Assembly (NCBI RefSeq): GCF_000178975.2
Contig: NC_015065.1
Span: 62,001 to 126,000 of the forward strand
Direction of reading: 5' to 3'
Length of the DNA: 64,000 nucleotides
Source of the DNA: Granulicella tundricola MP5ACTX9
GTDB taxonomy: Bacteria; Acidobacteriota; Terriglobia; Terriglobales; Acidobacteriaceae
The notes beneath the pieces are model-generated. The model saw only the letters and a program-made list of their open reading frames with translations. It was not told where the DNA came from and made no database searches. Shown in pieces: positions 44,425 through 52,762 of this stretch. Every line of letters starts with the position of its first letter. Within the stretch, counting starts at the first letter, position 1. The position numbers were made by a program, and so were the translations under genes.

Positions 44425-46008
44425 TCAGGCGGTGTGAAGCACTCTGAGTCTGAGCAGGTCGAAGCCGGCTCTGCCATACATCTGGCGCTTGATGAGCTTG
44501 AGCCGATGGACGTGGCCTTCCACCTGGCCCTGGCTCCACGGGAGCTTGAGAGCCGCTTCAACCGCATCTCGATCTCTGGTCAGGTGGCTGGCGAAGCCGG
44601 CCAGTGCCGTTGTCTTCGCAGCCTCGAACCACGGTGTGAGGGCTGGAAGATCTCGCTGCGTGATGAGTCGGAAGAACTCCTTGGCCAGCTTGGCCGCGAC
44701 AGACACCTCGGGTGAAGCCTGGTAGACCTGTTCAAGATAAGTCTGAGCGGAGGGCGTTTCCTTCAGGATGTGCCAGACCGTCTGCCGGACTGAGATACGT
44801 GGTGCAGCTCTGTGTGGAGCGGCTGCTGCCGAGGTCGGTTGATAGCCACGCCGGCAGCGAAGCCAGCGTCTCACGATGTTAAGTTGACCCGTGAAGCCTC
44901 GTTCCCGCAGTTCGCGCCACAGCCGGGACACGTTCCTGCAGCCCTGCTCAAGCCGTCGGTCGAGGTACTCGGCATAAGGATCGACGATGCCTGGACGTGG
45001 GCTCCGTTGCGCTTCGGGGAACGTCTCGGTTCTGAGGAACTTGCGTACGGTGCGATGATCGAGTCCCAGCTGTCGGCCGATCGCAGCATGGGACGCTCCT
45101 GTCTGGCCCAGCCGATGCACCTCTTCGTAGCGGCTGAAGCGACGCTCCCGGTTGCGGAGGCTGGCCCGTAACTCCCACGGCGGAACCGAAGGTTGCGGAG
45201 ATGTGACGACGCCTGGAACCTCCCCCATGCTGCTTCTCGCTGCTTGTGTGAGCAGTCGATGATGCGGACTGAGCGCGTTTTTCAGTGCTTCGCTCAGGTT
45301 CCGCAACAGGTGCCAGCGATCCGCCACCTGTACGGCTCCAGGCGCGGCCAACCGTGTGGCTTGAGCGTAAATACCGCCTCGGTCCCGGCTCACGATCTCA
45401 CTGCCAGGATGCTCCCGAAGCCACTCAGCGACAGTTCCAGCCTCCCGGTCCGGCAGCAGATCGATCACCCTACGGCTCTCCAGATCGCACAGGATAGTGC
45501 CGTAGCGATGGCCTTTTCGCCACGCCCAGTCATCGATACCGAGTACACGCGGAGCCACGACCGGCGCACATCGGGCGCGGCAACGAAGCTGCCGCAGTAA
45601 GGTGGAGCCACTGACCAGCAGGCCGAGACGACGGGCCAGCCGAGCTCCGGCCTGACCGCCGATCATAACCGTGATCCAGTCCAGAGCTTCACAAGAACGC
45701 AGCGTCCGCCGACTATAGCGGAGCACGGTGCCGGAAAGCGGTTCGGTAAAAATGCGCCGGCGGCAAGTCTCGACAACACAGAAGAACTTGCGGGTCTGAA
45801 GCAGGATCGAGACCGGAATACCTTCCCACGGCAGATCGCCCAGCCTGCGTAGATACCGGCTGTGAACCCGCCGCGAAGCCGTACCGCAGACAGGGCAGCA
45901 AGAGAAAGGGCGAGAGGTTCGAAGCTCAACCTCAATCAACCCAGTCCTGGGCCGCAAACAAACCAATTCAACTTCAGAAGTGCTCGGTAGCAGCGTCCCT
46001 CGAACCAT
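44425..46008 (-). CDS. ISL3-family transposase
   Basis: 527 residues, normal for the family. An N-terminal zinc-ribbon-like pair (CCPVCGT; VVETCRRRIF) precedes the catalytic core, with GIDDWAWRKGHRYGTILCDL, the second acidic motif VSRDRGGIYAQA and RWHLLRNLSEAL. A helix-turn-helix insert (IGRQLGLDHRTVRKFLR) and the C-terminal acidic motif QGQVEGHVHRLKLIKRQMYG follow. No defects were found, so this copy could be active. It could also act in trans on the broken copy 0.8 kb away, whose ends share the core CACATTTGGTGA-like sequence. Confidence 0.92.
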   Translation of the reverse strand: MVRGTLLPSTSEVELVCLRPRTGLIEVELRTSRPFSCCPVCGTASRRVHSRYLRRLGDLPWEGIPVSILLQTRKFFCVVETCRRRIFTEPLSGTVLRYSRRTLRSCEALDWITVMIGGQAGARLARRLGLLVSGSTLLRQLRCRARCAPVVAPRVLGIDDWAWRKGHRYGTILCDLESRRVIDLLPDREAGTVAEWLREHPGSEIVSRDRGGIYAQATRLAAPGAVQVADRWHLLRNLSEALKNALSPHHRLLTQAARSSMGEVPGVVTSPQPSVPPWELRASLRNRERRFSRYEEVHRLGQTGASHAAIGRQLGLDHRTVRKFLRTETFPEAQRSPRPGIVDPYAEYLDRRLEQGCRNVSRLWRELRERGFTGQLNIVRRWLRCRRGYQPTSAAAAPHRAAPRISVRQTVWHILKETPSAQTYLEQVYQASPEVSVAAKLAKEFFRLITQRDLPALTPWFEAAKTTALAGFASHLTRDRDAVEAALKLPWSQGQVEGHVHRLKLIKRQMYGRAGFDLLRLRVLHTA

Positions 46009-46065
46009 CCGGAACCTCCAGCGTGCTACCTCCTTGCTACGCCTGCAAAGAGCCGCTGGAAAGAA

Positions 46066-46087
46066 TCACCAAATGTACGGAAGAGCC
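46066..46087. repeat. Right terminal inverted repeat of the ISL3 element
   Basis: 22 bases, exact reverse complement of the left end; a CTGGAAAGAA sequence just inside it is shared with the other ISL3 ends in the window. Confidence 0.9.
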
Positions 46088-46228
46088 ATTATCGCGTTGC
46101 GCTTACAACTTGACCATACGTAATTCTGCTTATCGGACGTAAACCACTTGCAATGAGGGTCGAACTCAGTGCTCGTTAGGTGCAAACTAACGTCTAAAAC
46201 CAATTGAAATAAGCTCCCCGGCCATACT

Positions 46229-46657
46229 TCATAAATTCGTTAGGTCCAGAATTCTTGTCGGACCCTGAAACGGCTTCACCACATATCTCCCATCGGATAA
46301 GCGTTCAAAAGTTTCGGGATGCCGTACGACGGAGTTCCTAATCTTTTGCGGCTGGTTTGGTTCAAGTGTCTTCTGAACCAATTTCTCAGTAAGCACACCA
46401 GCCTCAGCGAATGTCCAAGCAGGCAAACCGCGCATAGCTGTTGCGATCTGCTGCCAGAGATACTCTGGCTCTTCGGAGTCTTCCGATCCAAAAAGAGAAA
46501 TTGTAGTGTCTGAGTTTGCTGGCTTGATAACCTTCACTAGTTGATCGACCAGAGCTTGCAATGTTGCGCGTCGAGCCAAGAGTGTTTCTATAGGCCGCTG
46601 AAGATTCGCAATCTCTTGCAAAGCTGCTTCCATAGCGTCTTGATAGGTGTTAGCCAT
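46229..46657 (-). CDS. Small hypothetical protein
   Basis: 142 residues, not recognised. The first 45 residues are helical with a heptad-like pattern (MEAALQEIANLQRPIETLLA), which suggests a coiled coil. The C-terminal half (WQQIATAMRGLPAWTFAEAG; SVVRHPETFERLSDGRYVV) resembles a small winged-helix in composition, but no family can be named. Base composition is more AT-rich than the flanking operons, and the gene is trapped between two ISL3 elements, so it belongs to accessory DNA. No clear ribosome site precedes the ATG. Confidence 0.55.
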   Translation of the reverse strand: MANTYQDAMEAALQEIANLQRPIETLLARRATLQALVDQLVKVIKPANSDTTISLFGSEDSEEPEYLWQQIATAMRGLPAWTFAEAGVLTEKLVQKTLEPNQPQKIRNSVVRHPETFERLSDGRYVVKPFQGPTRILDLTNL

Positions 46658-46773
46658 ATCGAGAGATTACTTCGATAAATCATGGCCGCGTCAACGATAG
46701 ACGACATTGTTTCAGTTCGTGTTTCATTCGCCATCGTGGTCAAGATAACTTTGTCTGAATCTGACTAATTTTG

Positions 46774-46795
46774 GGTTCTGGCGCACATTTGGTGA
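46774..46795. repeat. Left terminal inverted repeat of the broken ISL3 element
   Basis: 22 bases, one mismatch to the reverse complement of 48484-48505; related to but distinct from the ends of the intact element. Confidence 0.85.
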
Positions 46796-46860
46796 TTCTT
46801 TCCAGTGATGGCGTTGAGGTGTAAGACAAAGGTAGCTCTGGCGATCTCCGTTCCCCGCCT

Positions 46861-48441
46861 ATGCGCCAAGGAACGCTGGTCCCTGATATTGCCGAAGTCG
46901 AGTTGGTCAGCCTGGGCCGTGTCGCGGGTGCGATCGAGATGCGGTTGAAGACGTGTCGTGTGTCGGCCCAGTGTCCGCGATGCGGGACGTCCACTAAGAA
47001 GGTGCATAGCAGATACGTTCGGCGTTTGGCCGACCTACCTTGGCATGGCGTTCCGGTCGTAATTCATCTGCAGACTCGAAGGTTCTTCTGCGTGGAGCCG
47101 GGTTGCCAGCGCAAGGTCTTCACGGAGCCACTGCCGGGCACCGTAGCACTATGGTCGAAGAAGCTGTCGGTCGGGCGAAGCACTCCGCTGCCTCACGCTT
47201 GCCTTGGGCGGCCGAGCGGGAGCGAGACTAGCTGAGCATCTGGGGCTGCTCGCGAGTCGCTCGACGCTGCTGCGCAGGCTTCATCATCGCTGTCCTGCCC
47301 CTCTCGTTCGGTCTCCGCGCGTGCTGGGCATCGACGACTGGGCGTGGCGCAAGGGCCATCGCTACGGCACAATCCTATGTGACCTCGAGACGCGCAAGGT
47401 GGTCGACCTGCTCCCTGACCGTGACGCCAACACCGTGGCCGCGTGGCTTCGACAGCATCCCGGAACGGAGATCATCAGTCGCGACCTCGGCGGGATCTAT
47501 GCCGAAGCCGCACGCAGGGCCGCTCCTCAAGCCGTGCAGGTCGCAGACCGCTGGCACCTGTTGCGCAACCTGAGTGAAGCGTTGTGCCGCGCGATCTCAC
47601 CGCATCACGGCCTGTTCTCGCAAGCAGCAAAGCTAGCCGAGCGGAGCCCCCCGCACCTGTTCCGGTTCCTGTTGCTGCCTGGAGTCAGCGTGAGTTGCTG
47701 GTGCAACAAGCCAACCGGCAGAGGCGTTATGAACGATGGAAACAGGTGCGGGAACTCCTCCTCAAGACAGGCGCTCCTGATCAGGAACTCGCACGGCAGC
47801 TCGGCATGGATCACCGAACAGTGAAGAAGTTTAGGACCGCTGAGGTATATCCGGAAGCGAAGCCTCGAGTTCGTGAGTCCATCGTGGATGACCATGCGAG
47901 CTATCTCGATCAGCGGCTGAAGGAAGGTTGCCGCAGTTCGACTAGACTCTGGCGTGAACTCCGAGAGCGAGGCTTCTGCGGACAGGTCAACAGTGTGCGG
48001 TACTGGCTTCAGCAACGCCGCAGCTATCGGACCAGAGCTGCAAGCCCGCCCCAACGACCGGCTCTACGCGCTTCACCACGACAGATCGTCTGGCTCATCC
48101 TTAAAGCCGCGCACTCCGCCAAAGACATGTTGAAAGAGGCGTACCGGAGGTCACCCGAGATCAGTAAAATCGCGCAGCTTGCTACAAGCTTCTTCAGCAT
48201 CTTCCGCGAACGCAGCCTGGAGGCGCTGCCAACATGGCTTGAAGCCGCACGAGGTACCGCCCTGGAGAGCTTCGCCGCAGGCCTCGAAAGGGACATCGAT
48301 GCCGTGCGCGAAGCCCTCAGACTGTCATGGAGTCAGGGCCACGTCGAAGGCCAGGTCCACCGGCTCAAGCTCATCAAGCGCCAGATGTACGGCAGAGCCG
48401 GCTTCGAGCTCCTGCGCCTGCGCGTCCTCCAAAAGGGCTAA
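46861..48441 (+). pseudogene. ISL3-family transposase, two frameshifts
   Basis: Three consecutive frames align end to end with the intact ISL3 transposase in this window. The first (46861 to about 47172) has the zinc-ribbon region (CPRCGTSTKKVHSRYVRRL). A one-base insertion near 47170 moves to the second frame (ALGGRAGARLAEHLG; GIDDWAWRKGHRYG; ISRDLGGIYAEA). An indel in the C6 run at about 47646-47651 moves back to the first frame (LARQLGMDHRTVKKF; VEGQVHRLKLIKRQMYG) up to 48441. The product cannot be made as one chain. Confidence 0.88.
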
Positions 48442-48483
48442 GAATCGCCCACTTCAAACATCCTGCGGGGACACAACAGCTCA

Positions 48484-48505
48484 TCACCAAATGTGAGCCA
48501 GAACC
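48484..48505. repeat. Right terminal inverted repeat of the broken ISL3 element
   Basis: 22 bases pairing with the left end; the next element begins about 25 bases further on. Confidence 0.85.
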
Positions 48506-48549
48506 TTAGAACTGACAGGTGCCCGCCCATTAGAAACGACACTAACGGG

Positions 48550-49767
48550 ATGGGACTAGTCCAGATGAGTGAACGGGATCTAAAACGCATTGAGGTGCTG
48601 ACGGAGATCCTTGCCGGTCGGCGGACAGTGGAGTCCGGAGCGGCCGTGATGGGGCTGGCGTGGCGTCAGACCTTTCGACTGCTGGCTCGGTACAAGGAGC
48701 TTGGGGTCGCCTCGGTGATGCATCAGGCTCGCGGCCGAGCCTCGAACCGGCAGATGAACCCTGACGTGCGAGAGTATGCGGTGGAGCTGGTGCGGACCAG
48801 GTACGCGGACTTCGGGCCGACGCTCGCGGCAGAGGTTCTACTCGAGAAGCATGGCATCAAGGTCGGGCGGGAGACCTTGCAAAGGTGGATGGTCGAGGAT
48901 GGGTTATGGCTGTCGCGCAAGCAGCGCCGTACCTTCCACCAGCCGCGGTTACGGCGTGAGAGCTACGGCGAACTGGTGCAGATCGGCGGTTCCGAGCATC
49001 GCTGGTTCGAGCAACGCGGTGAGCCCTGCACGCTGCTGGTGTTCATCGACGATGCCACGAGCCGGTTGATGCAGTTGCGCTTCGTGCCGAGCGAGAGCAC
49101 GTCCAGCTACTTCGAAGCCTTGCGCGGCTATCTTGAAACCCACGGCTGCCCGGTCGCGTTCTACTCGGACAAGCACTCTGTCTTCCGGGTGAATCGGTCG
49201 GAGGCGAAGGGCGGTACCGGCATGACGCAGTTCGGCCGAGCGTTGACAGAACTCAACATCGAGATCATCTGCGCCAACTCCAGTCAGGCTAAGGGCCGGG
49301 TCGAACGAGCGAACCGGACCCTACAGGATCGGCTGGTGAAAGAGCTGCGGATCGAGAACGTGTCCAGCATCGAGGCTGGCAATGCGTTCCTGCCGGACTT
49401 CGTAGGCCGCTTCAACGAACGCTTCGCGATACGGCCTGCGAAGACTAACGATCTACATCAGCAACTTCGACTCAAGCCGGATCGTCTCGACGATGTGTTG
49501 TGCCACCGCGAGCAGCGCCACGTCGGAGAGCAACTTACCCTGGCCTGTGATCGCAAGCAACTCATCCTCGATCGCAGCACGGTGAGCGACGAGTTGAGCG
49601 GTCAGTATGTCCACCCCTACGACTTCCCAGATGGGAGACTGGAGGTGCGCTGGAAGGGACGTGTACTTCCCTACCGCACCTTCCACAAGGACCAGCGCGT
49701 CAACGCGGCGGCCATCATCGAGAACAAGAGGCTCGGTCACGCTCTCTCACCGATCAAAGCTCAGTAG
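48550..49767 (+). CDS. ISNCY-type (IS1202/ISDol1-like) transposase with altered first Asp
   Basis: 405 residues from the ATG at 48550 (MGLVQMSERDLKRIEVL). An N-terminal helix-turn-helix (SGAAVMGLAWRQTFRLLARY) precedes an integrase core (LVFIDDATSRLMQL; YSDKHSVFRVNRSEAKGG; RVERANRTLQDRLVKELR). In relatives the first catalytic acid is in QIDGS; here the codon is GGC and the motif reads QIGGS, so the enzyme is probably dead. The left end of the element, near 48530 (TTAG then AACGACACTAACGGG), is shared with the remnant at 50881. The right end was not found. Confidence 0.82.
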   Translation: MGLVQMSERDLKRIEVLTEILAGRRTVESGAAVMGLAWRQTFRLLARYKELGVASVMHQARGRASNRQMNPDVREYAVELVRTRYADFGPTLAAEVLLEKHGIKVGRETLQRWMVEDGLWLSRKQRRTFHQPRLRRESYGELVQIGGSEHRWFEQRGEPCTLLVFIDDATSRLMQLRFVPSESTSSYFEALRGYLETHGCPVAFYSDKHSVFRVNRSEAKGGTGMTQFGRALTELNIEIICANSSQAKGRVERANRTLQDRLVKELRIENVSSIEAGNAFLPDFVGRFNERFAIRPAKTNDLHQQLRLKPDRLDDVLCHREQRHVGEQLTLACDRKQLILDRSTVSDELSGQYVHPYDFPDGRLEVRWKGRVLPYRTFHKDQRVNAAAIIENKRLGHALSPIKAQ

Positions 49768-49865
49768 GATCAGAGACTAGCGCCAAAGGTCCAGACCAAC
49801 AGCGAAAAGAACGGCTATATGAAACGACCAGCGCGTTCTGTGACGATCGTCGCGGAGGATAGAGG

Positions 49866-50360
49866 CTAAACAGACCATCGCACTTCGGGGCGAATCGCAA
49901 TCCCGTTGCGTCGCGATTGGCCGTCGTCACACCACCCGTCGCCAATAGGCTCCGCTGAAAGCCCACCTTGACGTACATATCCTTGTTGATGTGGTAGATC
50001 GTATCGATCCCCGGAGAGGTCAGCGGCAGGTAGACATAGCCACCTCAAACGGCAGCGATGCGCCCCCCAGCGAACCCGAAGAGGCCTGTCCGCCGATGGC
50101 CGTGCCGATGAACTCAAAGTCGTTGTCGATGTATCCGCTCTTCACCTCCAACTTGCCCGTGAACAGACTCTGTAATAGGTCAATGCGCCGATTTGGGTCG
50201 CATACGGTCCACCTGATCTTATGAATCGCACCGATCGCGTAGAAGTGGCCGCCTTTGATCCCAAGCTGACGCATATCCCACGATGTGAGCAAATATGTCG
50301 AGGTCTTCCACGTCGGCCGCTGACCGTTATACGTCTGGCGTGACCCAACGCACTGACCGA
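49866..50360 (-). pseudogene. OprB-like carbohydrate porin remnant
   Basis: Minus-strand reading gives porin-like text: SYLLTSWDMRQLG-type beta strands (here STYLLTSWDMRQLGIKGGH), KLEVKSGYIDNDFEFIGT, AIGGQASSGSLGG, then a frameshift near 50040. In the next frame it continues YLPLTSPGIDTIYHINKDM, YVKVGFQRSL and GLRFAPKCDGLF. Outer-membrane sugar porins of the OprB type end in this way. Both ends are cut by transposase DNA. No function remains. Confidence 0.45.
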
Positions 50361-50385
50361 GGCTGAGCGCGACGATCCGGTCTTC

Positions 50386-50559
50386 TCCATCAGCCGGCGT
50401 AAACGCAAACTCGTCGAGAAGGTCTTCGGTTGGGCCAAGCTGGACCGAGGTCTCAGGCAAGTGAAGCTGCGGGATCTAAGGCGAGTTCACTGGATGATGC
50501 AACTGACCGCCGGCGCTCACAACCTCAGAAGGATGCAAACTTTGCTGGCCGCCGGGTAA
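50386..50559 (+). pseudogene. C-terminal fragment of an IS5/IS1182-type transposase
   Basis: The plus strand reads RRKRKLVEKVFGWAKLDRGL, then LRQVKLRDLRRVHWMM and LTAGAHNLRRMQTLLAAG before a stop at 50559. This is the usual C-terminal end of IS5/IS1182-like DDE transposases. The rest of the gene is absent; the upstream side runs straight into the porin remnant on the opposite strand. Confidence 0.65.
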
Positions 50560-50658
50560 AATCCTGACAAACGGTGGCTGCGAGAGCCAAAGACCTACCG
50601 CAGACAAAAAAAGCCCTTTTCCGCAGCCTGTTTAGCCGGAAAGTGACTCGCAAGCTTT

Positions 50659-50793
50659 TCAAGGCAGGCCCTCCAGACAGGCAAACAGAGGACGGCGACA
50701 GGACGGCAGCTGCATCTCGATTGCATCATCCTTCGATCGAAGACACATCAGAGCCACTTCCGCAGTGTTTGGCCCCGGCGTTCCAGTACGCAT
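50659..50793 (-). pseudogene. N-terminal remnant of a third ISL3 transposase
   Basis: From an ATG at 50793 the minus strand encodes 44 residues beginning MRTGTPGPNTAEVALMCL and containing DAIEMQLPSCR. These align with the starts of the other two copies (MRQGTLVPDIAEVELVSL; AIEMRLKTCR). A divergent ISL3-type terminal repeat lies 66 bases upstream at 50859-50880, in the correct position and orientation. The rest of the element is lost. Confidence 0.7.
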
Positions 50794-50858
50794 GGGCAAG
50801 GAGCGGACGTCGCCAGAGCTACCTCAGTCATACACTCCAAAACACCTGCTGGAAAGAA

Positions 50859-50880
50859 GCACCAAGTATGCGCCAGAGCC
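50859..50880. repeat. Orphan ISL3-type terminal repeat
   Basis: The bases GCACCAAGTATGCGCCAGAG match the broken ISL3 element's end (TCACCAAATGTGCGCCAGAA) at most positions, and CTGGAAAGAA just inside is conserved. No partner end was found. It abuts the ISNCY remnant, which begins at 50881. Confidence 0.65.
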
Positions 50881-51153
50881 TTAGCAACGACACTAACGGG
50901 ATGGGACTTGCCCAGATGAGTGAACGGGATCTGAAACGCATTGAGGTGCTGAGGGAGATTCTTGCCGGCCGGCGTACAGTGGAGTCGGGAGCGGCGTTAG
51001 TGGGGTTGGCATGGCGGCAGACCTTTCGGCTGCTGCCGCGGTACAGGGAGTTTGGCGGTGGTTCGATTATTAGCCAAGCTCGTGGCTGAGCCTCGAACCG
51101 GCTGATGAACCCTGGCGTGCGAGAGCATGCCGCGAAGCGGTGCGGACCACGTA
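50881..51153 (+). pseudogene. Truncated ISNCY-type element (5' end only)
   Basis: The stretch repeats the start of the element at 48530: TTAG, AACGACACTAACGGGATGGG, then a frame from 50901 reading MGLAQMSERDLKRIEVL to SQARG. A C-to-T change makes a stop at 51087-51089 where the fuller copy reads GRAS. Similarity continues to about 51153 (GCGGACCA) and ends. About 80 percent of the gene is missing. The 196 bases to the next gene show nothing else. Confidence 0.8.
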
Positions 51154-51349
51154 AAATGGTATAATCTATGCGAAGTCCACGTCGAGAATGTACTGGCGAT
51201 CGGCTCTCTGGTTCAGGGTTTAAGAAGGTATTGGGTTCAATGCACGGCGCGAACAGGCGCCATGATTGCAATAGAAGACTAAGCTATCTACTGTATCTGT
51301 TGCTCCGATTCATCCACTAAAGGTTAGGCGATTCGAGGTTCTTCTGCCA

Positions 51350-52366
51350 ATGGGTAGTATGGCGTATGGTTCTAGTGATTTGCCCTTAATCAAGAGGGAC
51401 TGGAGCAAAGTTGGGGTTGTTGTGCCAACTTTCAATGCTGCTCCCCTGTGGGAAGCCCTACGCTCGCGATTGGATCTTCAAGGACTGCCTCCCGAACAGA
51501 TTTTAATTATTGATTCATCCTCGACAGACGGAACGATCAGTTTGGCGAAAGCAGCAGGCTATCGATGTATCTCTATTACGAAGAGCGATTTTAATCATGG
51601 CAGGACTCGACAATTAGGATGCGACCACTTTGATTGGGCCGATATCCTTATTTACATTACTCAAGATGCGCTACCGGCCGACGCGACCAGCTTCTCCACG
51701 TTATGCAGTGTCTTCGTAGATCCCAAGGTTGGAGCAGCCTGCGGACGTCAACTGCCACGCCCTGGCGCGAACGCAATCGAGCGGCATGCGCGACTGTTCA
51801 ATTATCCTGAGACTTCCACTCAGCGAAACTTAAGCAGCAGGGCTTACCTTGGCATAAAAGCTGCCTTCCTATCCAACAGTTTTGCAGCCTATCGCCGGTC
51901 AGCTCTTCTACAGGCGGGAGGCTTTCCAAGCAATGTCATCATGGCGGAAGACTCCGTGGTAGCCGCGCGGCTTCTGATGGGGGGGTGGGAGGTCGCATAT
52001 ATAGCTGAAGCTGCTGTCATCCATTCTCACTCGCTTTCCATATGGCAAGAATTTTCTCGGTACTTCGATACCGGTGTTCACCACGCATGCGAGCCATGGA
52101 TACGCGAGACTTTCGGCGGAGCCGGGAATGAGGGAAAGAGGTTTGTAATTTCCGAACTTTTCTACTTGCGCACTCATCAGGTTGGCCTGATTCCATCTGC
52201 GCTCATTAGGACCTTCAGCAAGTTATTCGCTTTTCAACTTGGTCTTCGAGAAAAGTATTTTCCCGTGGTAATCAAGAGAAGCCTTTCTTTGCAGCCTTCC
52301 TTCTGGACAACATTAAAACCAGAATGTTTACCTCAACTTCGTGATAAGGAAGTTCGGTTGCATTAA
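51350..52366 (+). CDS. Family 2 glycosyltransferase (rhamnosyltransferase-like)
   Basis: 338 residues. The GT-A fold starts VGVVVPTFNAAPLWEAL, with nucleotide-binding IIDSSSTDGT, the rhamnosyltransferase-like SDFNHGRTRQLG, ITQDALPAD in place of the usual DxD region, and MAEDSVVAARLLMGG as the acceptor-side acidic motif. It would add a sugar to a lipid-linked glycan at the cytoplasmic face. It is the first gene of the polysaccharide region and reads toward the polymerase gene. ATGs at 51350 and 51359 are both possible; neither has a good ribosome site. Sugar unknown. Confidence 0.82.
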   Translation: MGSMAYGSSDLPLIKRDWSKVGVVVPTFNAAPLWEALRSRLDLQGLPPEQILIIDSSSTDGTISLAKAAGYRCISITKSDFNHGRTRQLGCDHFDWADILIYITQDALPADATSFSTLCSVFVDPKVGAACGRQLPRPGANAIERHARLFNYPETSTQRNLSSRAYLGIKAAFLSNSFAAYRRSALLQAGGFPSNVIMAEDSVVAARLLMGGWEVAYIAEAAVIHSHSLSIWQEFSRYFDTGVHHACEPWIRETFGGAGNEGKRFVISELFYLRTHQVGLIPSALIRTFSKLFAFQLGLREKYFPVVIKRSLSLQPSFWTTLKPECLPQLRDKEVRLH

Positions 52367-52762
52367 ACGCGCTTCGATTGATCCTCATTGAGCCAGAATC
52401 GTGCCGGTCGAGCTCGGTGAGCGCTAGAGGCAGAATCAAGACCAAAACGACAGACACGCTTCCGAGTAACAGGCATAACGGCCTACCTCAAGAATGATGG
52501 ACGGCTGAAATAGAAAGCCGATAGCAGTTCGTGAATTTGTTCCGACGACCCGACCTTACGATCGTACAAGTGATGAGCTCTTGTGCAGTGCGGGGACGTT
52601 TCGAAGCCGTTTATTTTGAGCGGAAGCTTCAAGCTGCGATAGGTATTCCGCTTAGGCCATGGTGCTCAGCCGCGCCCAGCGTGGTTCGTCGCCATGAGTA
52701 GATCTTACGGGCACGCCGCCCACATCGCTCGATGCGGTTATCTCGACCTCAATACAACACTT
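52367..52762. other. Gap between convergent glycosyltransferase and polymerase genes
   Basis: No supported gene. A short minus-strand stretch near 52400-52460 encodes a hydrophobic run (VSVVLVLILPLALTELD) that could be the debris of a membrane protein, but it has no start, length or family. No hairpin terminator with a T-run was found. Confidence 0.4.

Larger units (their letters stand above)
44363..46087 (-). mobile_element. ISL3-family insertion sequence, apparently intact (1725 bp)
   Basis: The ends are perfect 22-bp inverted repeats (44363-44384 and 46066-46087) starting GGCTCTTCCGTACATTTGG. One full-length transposase gene fills the element. Neighbouring 8-mers (caaaatta and attatcgc) do not match, so no target duplication is visible and the copy may have rearranged after insertion. 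Confidence 0.88.
46774..48505 (+). mobile_element. ISL3-family insertion sequence with broken transposase (1732 bp)
   Basis: Inverted ends at 46774-46795 and 48484-48505 match at 21 of 22 positions (GGTTCTGGCGCACATTTGG versus GGTTCTGGCTCACATTTGG after reverse complement). The transposase gene inside has two frameshifts. Flanking 8-mers do not match. The right end abuts the ISNCY-type element. Confidence 0.85.

Noticed and set aside
44355..46095. 8-bp target duplication expected around the intact ISL3 element
   Set aside because: The flanking 8-mers differ; only a shared ATTA is present, which is too short to count.
52272..52457. Minus-strand short frame with a hydrophobic start
   Set aside because: It has 61 codons, overlaps the end of the glycosyltransferase gene on the other strand, and has no ribosome site or recognisable family.
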